Positions 1-7,693 of a DNA stretch of 64,000 nucleotides are shown in pieces. This DNA is from NCEH01 sp002257205. GTDB taxonomy: Bacteria; Pseudomonadota; Alphaproteobacteria; Rhizobiales; Xanthobacteraceae. The notes under the pieces were generated by a model. The model saw only the letters and a program-made list of their open reading frames with translations. It had not been told where the DNA came from and ran no database searches. The stretch is from assembly GCF_043195105.1 (NCBI RefSeq), contig NZ_JBAFWO010000003.1. One strand, given 5' to 3'. The position numbers and the translations under genes are program-made. Every line of letters starts with the position of its first letter. Position 1 is the stretch's first letter.

Positions 1-333
1 GAAGTGGAAGTTGCCCGCACCGAGCAACAACGTGAGACCGGCCTCATGTATCGCAAGGAATTGCCGGAACGGCAGGGCATGCTGTTTGATTTCGGCAAGA
101 GCGAGCCGGTCTATATGTGGATGAAGAACACATTTATTCCGCTCGACATGCTGTTCATCCGGGAGGACGGCACCATTGCGCGCATCGAGGAGATGACCAC
201 GCCCTTTTCCACCCGCACCATCTCTTCCGGGGAGCCGGTGAAGGTTGTGGTGGAGATTGCCGGCGGCGCGGCGAAGCGCCTGGGCATTGCTCCGGGCGAC
301 CGGCTCTCGACTGGGCTGTTCAGCGGCAAATAG
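1..333 (+). CDS. DUF192 family protein, 5' end outside window
   Basis: The reading frame is open from base 1 (GAA GTG GAA GTT) and stops with TAG at 331-333, so the beginning of the gene, probably with a signal peptide, lies before the window. The visible 110 residues look like a DUF192 domain: 'RETGLMYRKEL' near the start, then 'MWMKNTFIPLDMLFI' and a C-terminal 'GDRLSTG'. DUF192 proteins are small, usually exported beta proteins of unknown biochemical role. The GTG at position 4 is in frame but is not a credible start, because the domain begins upstream of it. Confidence 0.85.
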   Translation, partial: EVEVARTEQQRETGLMYRKELPERQGMLFDFGKSEPVYMWMKNTFIPLDMLFIREDGTIARIEEMTTPFSTRTISSGEPVKVVVEIAGGAAKRLGIAPGDRLSTGLFSGK

Positions 334-470
334 GCGTCACGCCGGCTTGCTCCCGACGCGCGCCGCCCCAGCGCGCACCTTGAATTTGCCAGCTTATTGC
401 GCGTTATTCCCGCCTGCCCCTTGCGGGCCTTCGTTTATAAAACTAAGGAAGGCGAAGGCGCTTCGCCCGT

Positions 471-547
471 CGGAGCATAGCGCAGCCCGGTAGCGCATCT
501 GCTTTGGGAGCAGAGGGTCGCAGGTTCGAATCCTGCTGCTCCGACCA
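471..547 (+). tRNA. tRNA-Pro (anticodon TGG)
   Basis: A full cloverleaf can be read. The acceptor stem CGGAGCA pairs with TGCTCCG, followed by discriminator A and an encoded CCA (545-547). The anticodon stem TCTGC/GCAGA encloses the loop TTTGGGA with anticodon TGG at 505-507. The T arm is GCAGG-TTCGAAT-CCTGC. A 7-bp inverted repeat (GGCGAAG at 451-457, CTTCGCC at 461-467) lies just upstream and could be part of the leader. I see no duplicated 3' end that would mark an integrated element. Confidence 0.97.
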
Positions 548-660
548 TCTTCTCATTCGTGGCGCGGATCCAGGGCGCCGGGCGCTGCGATCAGGCTGGG
601 GCGATGTTCGCTGCACACTGCCCGAGCGGGAGACCCGCCCTATCGCCCCTATCTGAGCGC

Positions 661-1407
661 TCAGGCCATCGGATCCGGCGGAACGGACGTGGAGCGGGCG
701 CGCGCCTGGCCAATCCAGTCCTCGCGCTCCACGCGGCCGCGAAATCCGAGGAAGGCCCCGATCCAACGCGCTTCGTCCGGCGTCCAGGCCGCAATCTGTC
801 GAAAATGGTAAATGCCCAGGGCGTTCAACTTGCGTTCGTTCAAGGGTCCTATCCCCTTGATCTGTTTGAGATCATCCACTCCCGCCGCATCCGGTTGGGC
901 TGCGGCTAGCGGGCGCTGCCCCGGCAAATTCGCCTCCCCAATCGCCGGGCCAAGTGGCGAAGCGGACAGGCTGGGCTGATCACCCGCGCCGACCGTTTCG
1001 GAGGAACCTACGTCCGGAATCCCGAGGGTGAGCTGCGATGAGAGGCCACGCCGTCTGGCTTTGGTTGCTGCGGGACTTGCGGGAGGCGTTGGGGCTGGCT
1101 CCGGCGGACCCACGGGGCGGGAGCCGATGCCCTCTGGAGCAATGGGAGACGGCGCCCCCTCGTCCGGCGCCTCACCCGGCGGAGCGGGCTTATCATCCTC
1201 GTCGGGGGATAGCTCCGCAGCATCGCCCCTCAAAACCGCGGCATCTATCCCCGGCCCTGATTCATCCAGGGGAAGAAAGGTTGTTTGAGCGAACAGAGAA
1301 ATCCTCCGGCGCTGCTCGGCCCGACGGCGCAGAAACAGGCCGAGCGCAATGCCGAGCGCACAGGCCAGCACGAGCAGCAGGGCGGTTTCAATCTCGAAGG
1401 ACATCAT
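661..1407 (-). CDS. Membrane-anchored protein with C-terminal helix-hairpin-helix-like domain
   Basis: 248 residues. A single hydrophobic segment (about residues 7-27) is followed by basic residues (RRRAEQRRR), a long Pro/Gly/Ala-rich low-complexity linker of about 120 residues, and a C-terminal domain with 'DDLKQIKGIGPLNERKLNALG'-type sequence. That last part resembles the helix-hairpin-helix/SAM-like fold found at the ends of some NADH dehydrogenase and 50S L21-type fusion proteins. The start ATGATG overlaps the stop of the upstream 35-residue gene (ATGA), so translation is coupled. It is the third gene of an envelope operon with the BON/OmpA protein. The topology suggests the HhH-like domain faces the cytoplasm. 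Its function is unknown. Confidence 0.8.
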   Translation of the reverse strand: MMSFEIETALLLVLACALGIALGLFLRRRAEQRRRISLFAQTTFLPLDESGPGIDAAVLRGDAAELSPDEDDKPAPPGEAPDEGAPSPIAPEGIGSRPVGPPEPAPTPPASPAATKARRRGLSSQLTLGIPDVGSSETVGAGDQPSLSASPLGPAIGEANLPGQRPLAAAQPDAAGVDDLKQIKGIGPLNERKLNALGIYHFRQIAAWTPDEARWIGAFLGFRGRVEREDWIGQARARSTSVPPDPMA

Positions 1408-1511
1408 GGCTGCGGCCTCCGCGTGGCCGGTGGCAGGGCATATCCGACGGCGAGGCCCAACATGAATGCACCCAGCACATAGGGCCAGAGGGTCAATGCG
1501 AGGTAGGCCAT
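1404..1511 (-). CDS. Small (35-residue) membrane protein
   Basis: The encoded peptide runs MAYLALTLWPYVLGAF... and ends LPPATRRPQP: one transmembrane helix with a short basic tail. A longer in-frame extension exists upstream, but a clear GGAGG 9 bases before the ATG at 1511 decides the start. It lies 46 bases after the BON/OmpA stop codon, and its own stop overlaps the next ATG (ATGA). The conserved position between a BON/OmpA gene and another single-pass membrane protein suggests a structural or accessory subunit of an envelope complex. I assign no biochemical function. Confidence 0.72.
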   Translation of the reverse strand: MAYLALTLWPYVLGAFMLGLAVGYALPPATRRPQP

Positions 1512-1557
1512 CTTTTCCGTCCTCCCGAGGCTGCCGCGCCAGCCGGTGGATGCGATC

Positions 1558-3765
1558 TCACCGCAAAACCGGCTCGGGAACCGGGTCGCCGGCCGCCCTG
1601 ACATTCACCTGAACACTGCCGCGCACGAGCCCCGACGCAGGATCGAAACCCGGCGCCGGCCCCCCTGCCCCGGTGCCCACGAACACCCGGCTCGTCGCCA
1701 CGCCGGCCTGTTCAAGATAGCTGGAAATGGTATCGGCCCGGGCGCGCGACAAGGCAAAATCGCCGCCGCCACTGCCTTCCGGGACCCCCAGAACATCGAC
1801 CCGCGTGGTCGGGCAGCGCTGCACCGCATAAACGATGCGATCCAAGGTGGGCGCGCTCTGCGCGCTGAGCCGAACGCTGTGTCCCTCGAACAGAAGCGGC
1901 ATATGGGCGAGGATCTGCTCCACCTCGCGGGTGCATTCCTGATCGGATTCCGGCGTTCCAGGAGGCGCCCGCTCGATGGAGATTTCGCTGGTGAAGCCAC
2001 GCGGCAACGCCTTACGCACATTCGCCGCAACCTGCCCCACCGCCGCCGGATGCAGCGCCGCGCCGGACAATTGAACCTGCCCGTCGACGATCCTCAACTC
2101 GGCCGTTTCCAGCCGCGCCATCTGGGAGATGACCTTGGGAAGCGTTTCGGAAAGCCCGGCGGGTGCACCGGCCCCGACCGCACTCACGTCATTGATCCGC
2201 GCCTCGGGGTAGAGATTGAGGATGAGCGCGCGCACCGCGGCCTGGGTCGCCAGATCGGGAAAAAAGCCGGACACAGTGACGCCTTCGCCATCGCGGCGGA
2301 CTGCAAAGACATAAGGGGAGATCAAGGGCGGGCGCAGGGCGGAGACATCCAGCAAAATGCCCGGCGGCGGCGCCTGGGCGGCGGTACGCACGGTGACATA
2401 GGCGCTGGAATCGGAAGCTTCGCCCGACAATGTGATGCGCGTGCCGGAAAGCTCTGCACGCCCCTCCCGCAGTTTCGCCAATTGCGCCAACGCGAAGTTC
2501 GCGGCATTCACCCAGGCATCGGCAGGCGGGCCGCCCGAGGCCAGCTTCGTCTCATCCGCAACCGTGATCCCCGGCAGGGCGCTGCGCGCCGCCTCCACAA
2601 TGCCGCGGCCCGCCTCTTCGCTCGGCGCCACGCCGGTGAGCTTCAGCGTGTCGCCGATCAAGGTCGCTGCCCAGAGAAAAGGCGAAACACGAGGCGGCTC
2701 CACGAGGAAACGGGCGAGCGTGAACCCCTCGGGCGGCGCGCGGCGCGCGGCCATAAGCGCATCGAACGACCCATAATCCGGGCTCGCCCCCTCCAGCGTG
2801 ATTGACGTATCGGAGATCAGCACCCGTCCTTTGGGCAGGCGCGCCAATTGGCGAAGCGCATAGCCCACGGCCTTGACCCAGCGATCCACGCTGGGCGCGC
2901 CGTCCGCGAGCTGCATTTCGTCCACCACCCGCGCATTGTCGATGGCCCCGCGCACCGCCGCAAGCACCTGCTGGCGGGCCTCCTGGGATGGCACATGCCC
3001 CAGCAGGTGAATCTGGTCCGCGTCACGCACCGCCGACCACATATAGGGCGTGGCAACCGGAGGCCGCACCGCGAAGGTTCCGACGCGAAAGCCTTGGGGC
3101 AACGGGTCCTTGAAAGTGGCGGCGAGGGCATCATAGGTGGCAAGATCCGGGCTACGGCCTTCGATGGTCATCACATCATCGGAGAGGGTCACCCGGCCGG
3201 CCGGCAGACGGATCAATTGCTGGAGCGCAAAGGAAACCACGGCCGAAAAATCGCCCGCCGGCGCGCCGCGTGCGCGTACCAGCCGATCAAGCCCTTGAAC
3301 CGACAGGCCTCCTGGTAGGGCGCGCGCGGCCTCGCCAATCCTCGCTAAGGCATAGGCAGACGGAACATAGCCCGACACAAGCAAAGTGCGGCCATCGCGG
3401 ACCGCGGTGAAGGTGAAGGGGCGGCGTTCGGGGAGCATGACGATGGAATCGCTCACCTGCCGGACGCCGAACAGATTTTTCAGCGCCGCCAATACCTTGA
3501 CGCGCGGCTGCTCGGCCAGGGCCTCGCCCGTGATCACGGCGTCACGGCCATTGAACCGCACTTGAACCCAGGATTCGCCGGTATTCCGCAAGGCTTCAAT
3601 GGCACGTTCTTCGAGATCGGCCTCGATCGCGGGACGCTGCAGCAAGGCGAGCCACCAGAGCAGAGCAAGGCCGGCCAGTGCGAGCGCGATCAGCCCGAAG
3701 GCACGCCAGCCGAGCCAGCCTTCGGAGCGCAGGCGTGGCAGATCTTCACCCGCTCCAGCTTCCAT
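1558..3765 (-). CDS. OmpA-family protein with repeated BON-like domains
   Basis: 735 residues from the ATG at 3765. Starts at 3777 and 3822 are also in frame; GGAGG lies 12 bases before 3765 but only 1 base before 3777. An N-terminal transmembrane helix (WRAFGLIALALAGLALLWWL) is followed by about five BON-like repeats with the recurring pattern 'P..F.W.A.. .GD...L.G..PS...R..V' and 'DGAP...W..AV.YAL.QLA.L..G...'. An OmpA-like peptidoglycan-binding domain forms the C-terminus, with Cys residues flanking its core (DQECTREVEQIL and VQRCPTTRVDVLG) and 'LSRARADTISSYLEQAGV'. The family links membranes or peptidoglycan; some members form pores. First gene of a three-gene operon. Confidence 0.85.
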   Translation of the reverse strand: MEAGAGEDLPRLRSEGWLGWRAFGLIALALAGLALLWWLALLQRPAIEADLEERAIEALRNTGESWVQVRFNGRDAVITGEALAEQPRVKVLAALKNLFGVRQVSDSIVMLPERRPFTFTAVRDGRTLLVSGYVPSAYALARIGEAARALPGGLSVQGLDRLVRARGAPAGDFSAVVSFALQQLIRLPAGRVTLSDDVMTIEGRSPDLATYDALAATFKDPLPQGFRVGTFAVRPPVATPYMWSAVRDADQIHLLGHVPSQEARQQVLAAVRGAIDNARVVDEMQLADGAPSVDRWVKAVGYALRQLARLPKGRVLISDTSITLEGASPDYGSFDALMAARRAPPEGFTLARFLVEPPRVSPFLWAATLIGDTLKLTGVAPSEEAGRGIVEAARSALPGITVADETKLASGGPPADAWVNAANFALAQLAKLREGRAELSGTRITLSGEASDSSAYVTVRTAAQAPPPGILLDVSALRPPLISPYVFAVRRDGEGVTVSGFFPDLATQAAVRALILNLYPEARINDVSAVGAGAPAGLSETLPKVISQMARLETAELRIVDGQVQLSGAALHPAAVGQVAANVRKALPRGFTSEISIERAPPGTPESDQECTREVEQILAHMPLLFEGHSVRLSAQSAPTLDRIVYAVQRCPTTRVDVLGVPEGSGGGDFALSRARADTISSYLEQAGVATSRVFVGTGAGGPAPGFDPASGLVRGSVQVNVRAAGDPVPEPVLR

Positions 3766-3967
3766 GCTGTGTCTCATTCCTCCAGGGATCCGGCACGGGA
3801 GGCCGATGGTCTGTGATCCCATGGATCGGCGGATGGGTAAAGCCTATCCGACATGTGCGGGCGTTCGCGCCGGCCAACTCCGGTATGCCAGCGATACCGG
3901 CAGAGGATGTGGTGCTTCGCGACGGGAGAAAATCGGACCCGCCTGGCAGCGGGCATCGCCATGTGCA

Positions 3968-4003
3968 AATAACAAAAAGGCCCCGGTGGAAACCACCGGG
4001 GCC
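3968..4003 (-). terminator. Rho-independent terminator of the porin gene
   Basis: A perfect 11-bp stem (GGCCCCGGTGG at 3979-3989, CCACCGGGGCC at 3993-4003) with a 3-base loop is followed, reading the minus strand, by a run of five T (3974-3978) and more T-rich sequence. It begins 24 bases after the porin stop codon, as expected for a highly expressed monocistronic gene. Confidence 0.9.
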
Positions 4004-4027
4004 GATCTCAAACCGACGAAGTGTCGA

Positions 4028-5539
4028 TCAGAAGTTGCGCTGGGCGCGGAGACCACCCGACCACACGTCGGTGGAACCACCAACGCCGGAGGTGACCGAA
4101 GACAGCGTGCCAACGGCAGTCGGGAAGTAGGAGACGTTGTTGGCGAGCGTGTTGTTGCCGCCTTCAACCTTCGAGTAGAGGACTTCAAGACCGAGGTCGA
4201 GGTTCTTGACCGGCGACCAGATGGTGTTGAGGCCGACCTGCCACATCTTCACGTCGGCAGCGCCAACGGTGTTCTGCGGCACGGACACGTCAACATAACC
4301 GGCATACAGAGCCGAACGCAGGTTCGGCATCCAGTAGTGGCGATACTGACCCTGGAGGGCCCAGCCGGACTCGGTGTCGAAGCTGAGGTTCGAACCGTTC
4401 CACACGGCATCGGCCAGCGGGTAGAACGCGCCGCCATACGACACGAACGAGCCGAAGGTGTTGATGTCGGTGGAGCCGAGGCTGGTGGCGCGGCCCTGGG
4501 TGGTGCCCGAGAGGCCGAGGTAGCTCAGAGCGCCGTCAGCATAGTTGGCCTGGATGTACAGGCTGTCGCCGGGGGAGATGACGGGGAGCTTGATCTCCAC
4601 CGAACCACCGAGCGCCCAACCCCAGGTCGTATCCGTGCTCTGGCCGATATAAGAAACGCCAGTGGGATAGGACGCCGAGTTGAGGGGGGTGATGGCAACC
4701 ACCTGGTGCAGGGCACCGGACAGCTGAGCCGAACCCCAAGCCTGGTCGACGCGCAGGTTGCCGACGATGTCAGGAGCCTGCGTGCCACCCTGGTAGTTGG
4801 TGTAGCCGCCGAGCGCACCAATCGTGCCGGGCGTGGAGGCCAGAACGCCAGTGGCGGTGCCCTGAACGCCGGTGATACGGTTGGCCGCATCTTCCAACGC
4901 CAAGCTGGCAGAGAAGCCGTTGCCGAACTGCGCGGTGTAGGCGACGACGGTGTTCCACTGGTTGGAACCCGCATACGGGGTCGTCAGCATGTAGTTGATA
5001 CCCGTGTCGAAGAACGACTGGGTATAACCGAACGTGAAGCCAGCGAACTGGATGAACACGCGTTCAAAATAGAGGTTGTTACCGCCGTTGGACGGGGTGG
5101 CCGAGGAGCCCGAAGCGCCCCAGGAGTTCCACTCGATGCCGCCACGGACATACGAACGCAGAACACCGTAGTCAGTCGCGGTGCGGGCGTCGAAGTCGAA
5201 CACGCCGCGAACGCGGGTCGTGTAGTTGGGGCTACGGTCGGTCTTGAAGGGGTAGGCAGCGCCAGCGATACCCGGGTTGCTGAAAGCACCGCCCGAAACG
5301 CTGGAGATCGCCGGGTTGAAGGTGCCAACGCCGTTCACATAATAATCGGCGCGCGCATAGCCACCGATCTTCAGGCAGGTGTCGGTGCCCGGAACATAAT
5401 AGTAGCCGGCGCCGTAAGCGGAGCAGACCTTCACATACTCAACGGCCTTCGCCTTAACAGGCAGATCGGCGGCGTTCGCTCCAGCGACCGCGACGAGACC
5501 CGCCGCGCTGCCGAGGAGAAGGCTTTTCACCATCTTCAT
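4028..5539 (-). CDS. Porin of the alphaproteobacterial (rhizobial) Porin_2 family
   Basis: 503 residues. The start at 5539 is fixed by GGAGG 7 bases upstream and by an ideal signal peptide (MKMVKSLLLGSAAGLVAVAGANA, cleaved before ADLPVKAK). The mature protein begins with the family hallmark 'YVKVCSAYGAGYYYVPGTDTCLKIGGYARADYYV'-type segment, with two cysteines in the first loop, and ends in 'LRAQRNF' with the C-terminal Phe used for BAM-dependent outer-membrane insertion. It forms a 16-stranded beta-barrel channel for small hydrophilic solutes. It is somewhat longer than many rhizobial porins because of Gly/Ser/Thr-rich loops. A strong terminator follows, so it is transcribed alone. Confidence 0.93.
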   Translation of the reverse strand: MKMVKSLLLGSAAGLVAVAGANAADLPVKAKAVEYVKVCSAYGAGYYYVPGTDTCLKIGGYARADYYVNGVGTFNPAISSVSGGAFSNPGIAGAAYPFKTDRSPNYTTRVRGVFDFDARTATDYGVLRSYVRGGIEWNSWGASGSSATPSNGGNNLYFERVFIQFAGFTFGYTQSFFDTGINYMLTTPYAGSNQWNTVVAYTAQFGNGFSASLALEDAANRITGVQGTATGVLASTPGTIGALGGYTNYQGGTQAPDIVGNLRVDQAWGSAQLSGALHQVVAITPLNSASYPTGVSYIGQSTDTTWGWALGGSVEIKLPVISPGDSLYIQANYADGALSYLGLSGTTQGRATSLGSTDINTFGSFVSYGGAFYPLADAVWNGSNLSFDTESGWALQGQYRHYWMPNLRSALYAGYVDVSVPQNTVGAADVKMWQVGLNTIWSPVKNLDLGLEVLYSKVEGGNNTLANNVSYFPTAVGTLSSVTSGVGGSTDVWSGGLRAQRNF

Positions 5540-6116
5540 CGTGTGACCTCCAAGTTTCGTTCCGAGGGAGCTAGCGCCGCTTCGTCGGTGCCACTGCACC
5601 CCGAGAGGGTTCTTGCCCCGATTCCCCACCACGCTCGGGCCGAAGCCGCAAACACAGGAAGGGCGACCGGGGACTGCCCCCCTTCGTCGCAAAGCAACCA
5701 TACAAAAGGCTCATCCCGGATCAACGCCTGTATCGCTCGGAAAGGGTCTTGGACACTGGATTTCCAGGCAGTGTTGCAGGATTAACACGCCTTATTTTAA
5801 CTACCATAATACCGTACGTATGCCGACAAATCGTGGCCAGCGTTGAAGCTCTGCGTCGCCGGCTGACGAAATTTCGCCCTCCGCCACAAAATCGGGCACC
5901 GCCCCGCCAAGGCCTGAAGCTTGACCCATGCCGGACCTCCAGGCGTCGAATCGTGCCCGGAACTGCCGGCGGGCGGGGGAGGGATTCGCCATTTCCCGCC
6001 GCGTGACCCCCCTGCACTGGAATCGAACCGCCGAATGTGGTGAAGACACGCGCGCGCCCGGTTGGCCTTTCCCTGGGCGTGCGCTCAGCGTTCGGCGGCC
6101 CGACGAGACATCACTC
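5540..6116. promoter_or_regulatory. 577-bp divergent intergenic region between porin and epimerase genes
   Basis: No convincing gene. Short frames here lack a ribosome site and family-like composition. Bases 5780-5825 are clearly AT-richer than the surroundings. The region must hold the porin promoter on the minus strand and the epimerase promoter on the plus strand. Confidence 0.5.
5697..5724 (-). promoter_or_regulatory. Candidate porin promoter
   Basis: Reading the minus strand, TTGATC (5719-5724) and TATGGT (5697-5702) are separated by 16 bases and lie about 160 bases upstream of the porin ATG. The match to sigma-70 elements is partial, and other AT-rich hexamers occur nearby, so this is a guess. 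Confidence 0.25.
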
Positions 6117-7124
6117 ATGCGGATCTTGATTACCGGCACCGCCGGCTTCATCGGCTTCCATCTGGCGCGCCTGCTGCTGGGGTCGGGGCACGAGATCGCC
6201 GGCATCGACGGGCTCACCCCTTATTACGATGTCGCTCTGAAGCGCCGGCGCGAGGCCTTGCTGCTCCAGAACGCCGGTTTTCAGGCCCATGAGGTGATGC
6301 TCGAGGACAGCCTCGCCCTCAATGCCATCGCCGATGCCTTCCAGCCGGAAGCGATCATCCACCTCGCGGCCCAGGCGGGCGTGCGCTACAGCCTGGAAAA
6401 CCCGCGCTCCTACGTGGAGGCCAATCTGGTCGGCACCTTCAATGTGATGGAGCTGGCGCGCCTTCATGCGGTGAAGCATTTCATGCTCGCCTCCACCAGC
6501 TCGGTCTATGGCGCCAATAAGCTGATGCCGTTCGTGGAAGATGAACGCACCGATTTCCCCCTCACCCTCTATGCCGCCACCAAGAAGGCGACCGAGGTGA
6601 TGAGCCATTCCTATGCGCATCTGTGGGGCATCCCCACCACGGCCTTCCGGTTCTTCACGGTTTACGGGCCCTGGGGCCGGCCGGATATGGCCCTGTTCAA
6701 ATTCACCAGCAGCATGCTGCGCGGCGAGCCCATCGACGTCTACAACCACGGCGACATGTATCGCGACTTCACCTATGTGGACGATCTGGTGAAGGCCGTC
6801 GCGCTCCTGCTCGATGTGGCGCCCACCCGCGCGGACGCGGGCACGAGCGACGATTCGCTGGGCACCAGCCCGGCCGCTCCCTTCCGCGTGGTCAATATCG
6901 GCAAGGGCAGCCCGGTGCGCCTGCTGGATTTCATCGAGGAGATCGAGCGCTGCGTCGGCCGCCCGGCCATTCGCAACTATATGCCCATGCAGCCGGGGGA
7001 CGTGCCGCACACCTATGCCAATGTGGACCTGCTCGAACGGCTGACGGGATATCGTCCCGATACCGGGGTTGCCGTGGGCGTCGCCGCCTTCGTTGCCTGG
7101 TACAAGGATTATTATGGCTGCTGA
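6117..7124 (+). CDS. NAD-dependent epimerase, probable UDP-glucuronate 4-epimerase
   Basis: 335 residues, the usual length for UDP-glucuronate 4-epimerases. The Rossmann motif GTAGFIGFH lies near residue 7; a Ser-Thr-rich active-site strand 'ASTSSVYGANKLMPF' and the catalytic Tyr-x-x-x-Lys in 'LYAATKKATE' follow, then 'FRFFTVYGPWGRPDMALF' and 'GDMYRDFTYVDDLV', which are typical of the LpsL/CapI group. It would interconvert UDP-glucuronate and UDP-galacturonate in the cytoplasm for surface polysaccharide or lipid A/core decoration. An upstream in-frame extension to 5928 is rejected because the Rossmann fold begins right at the chosen ATG. Confidence 0.88.
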   Translation: MRILITGTAGFIGFHLARLLLGSGHEIAGIDGLTPYYDVALKRRREALLLQNAGFQAHEVMLEDSLALNAIADAFQPEAIIHLAAQAGVRYSLENPRSYVEANLVGTFNVMELARLHAVKHFMLASTSSVYGANKLMPFVEDERTDFPLTLYAATKKATEVMSHSYAHLWGIPTTAFRFFTVYGPWGRPDMALFKFTSSMLRGEPIDVYNHGDMYRDFTYVDDLVKAVALLLDVAPTRADAGTSDDSLGTSPAAPFRVVNIGKGSPVRLLDFIEEIERCVGRPAIRNYMPMQPGDVPHTYANVDLLERLTGYRPDTGVAVGVAAFVAWYKDYYGC

Positions 7125-7264
7125 CGCCGGTAAGCCGTGATTGGCCTTGGGTGAACCGCCCGCGAAGGTCGATGAACGAAGCCGTGCATGCCGCCCCCGT
7201 TCATCGAGATTGCCCTGAACTTGACGCTGCTACCTGAAGTTCGGGGCCTAAACCCGAACCTGGC

Positions 7265-7516
7265 TCAGGCCTTGCCGGGCAGCGTCGGAGCGGTCGGCAG
7301 CGGGGTCGCAGCGAGCGTCGCCAGGTTCGACTGAAGGGTCGCGGCGGCGCTGTTGATGGCACTCAGGTCGGGGCTGGCCACCTTGGCCGGAACGGCCGGA
7401 ACGGTCGCCGGCTTGGGAGCGGCAGCGGCCTTGGCAGCGACGGCGGCAGCCGAGGCCTGCTTGAGCTGGGCGATCCGGGCGGCGGCGGAGGTGGGGGCGG
7501 AAGTGACCGTGGTCAT
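7265..7516 (-). CDS. Small Ala/Pro-rich hypothetical protein
   Basis: 83 residues starting MTTVTSAPTSAAARI, chosen because GGAG lies 7 bases upstream; longer in-frame starts exist at 7528 and 7567. Composition is dominated by Ala, Pro, Lys and Thr, with a possible amphipathic helix 'AARIAQLKQASAAAVAAKAAAA' followed by a Pro-rich centre and an Ala/Thr/Leu-rich tail. No signal peptide or known domain is visible. It faces the epimerase gene tail to tail. Low complexity and isolation mean it may be a genuine small DNA- or membrane-associated protein, or spurious. Confidence 0.45.
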   Translation of the reverse strand: MTTVTSAPTSAAARIAQLKQASAAAVAAKAAAAPKPATVPAVPAKVASPDLSAINSAAATLQSNLATLAATPLPTAPTLPGKA

Positions 7517-7693
7517 GATTGTCTCCATATTGGTCTGAATCACCCGTTTGGAATGATCCACCGGCACCTAAGCGCACCGGCCTGTCCCGAGGCTTGCCAC
7601 CGCATCAGAGCACCTCCCCTTCGCTGGACGTGAGGATCCGCCGCGATCCCGGGGCCGCGAATCCAACCGCTCGGAATAGCTGGCGCGAAGCAT

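Noticed and set aside
471..547. tRNA-Pro as attachment site of an integrated element
   Set aside because: No integrase gene beside it and no second copy of its 3' end was noticed in the window.
548..660. Possible small gene between tRNA-Pro and the HhH protein gene
   Set aside because: Only frames without ribosome site or hydrophobic or domain features; probably the 3' flanking region.
3599..5785. Long open frame on the plus strand opposite the BON/OmpA and porin genes
   Set aside because: It mirrors the codon structure of the real minus-strand genes, has no recognisable domain and spans the porin terminator. High GC makes such antisense frames common.
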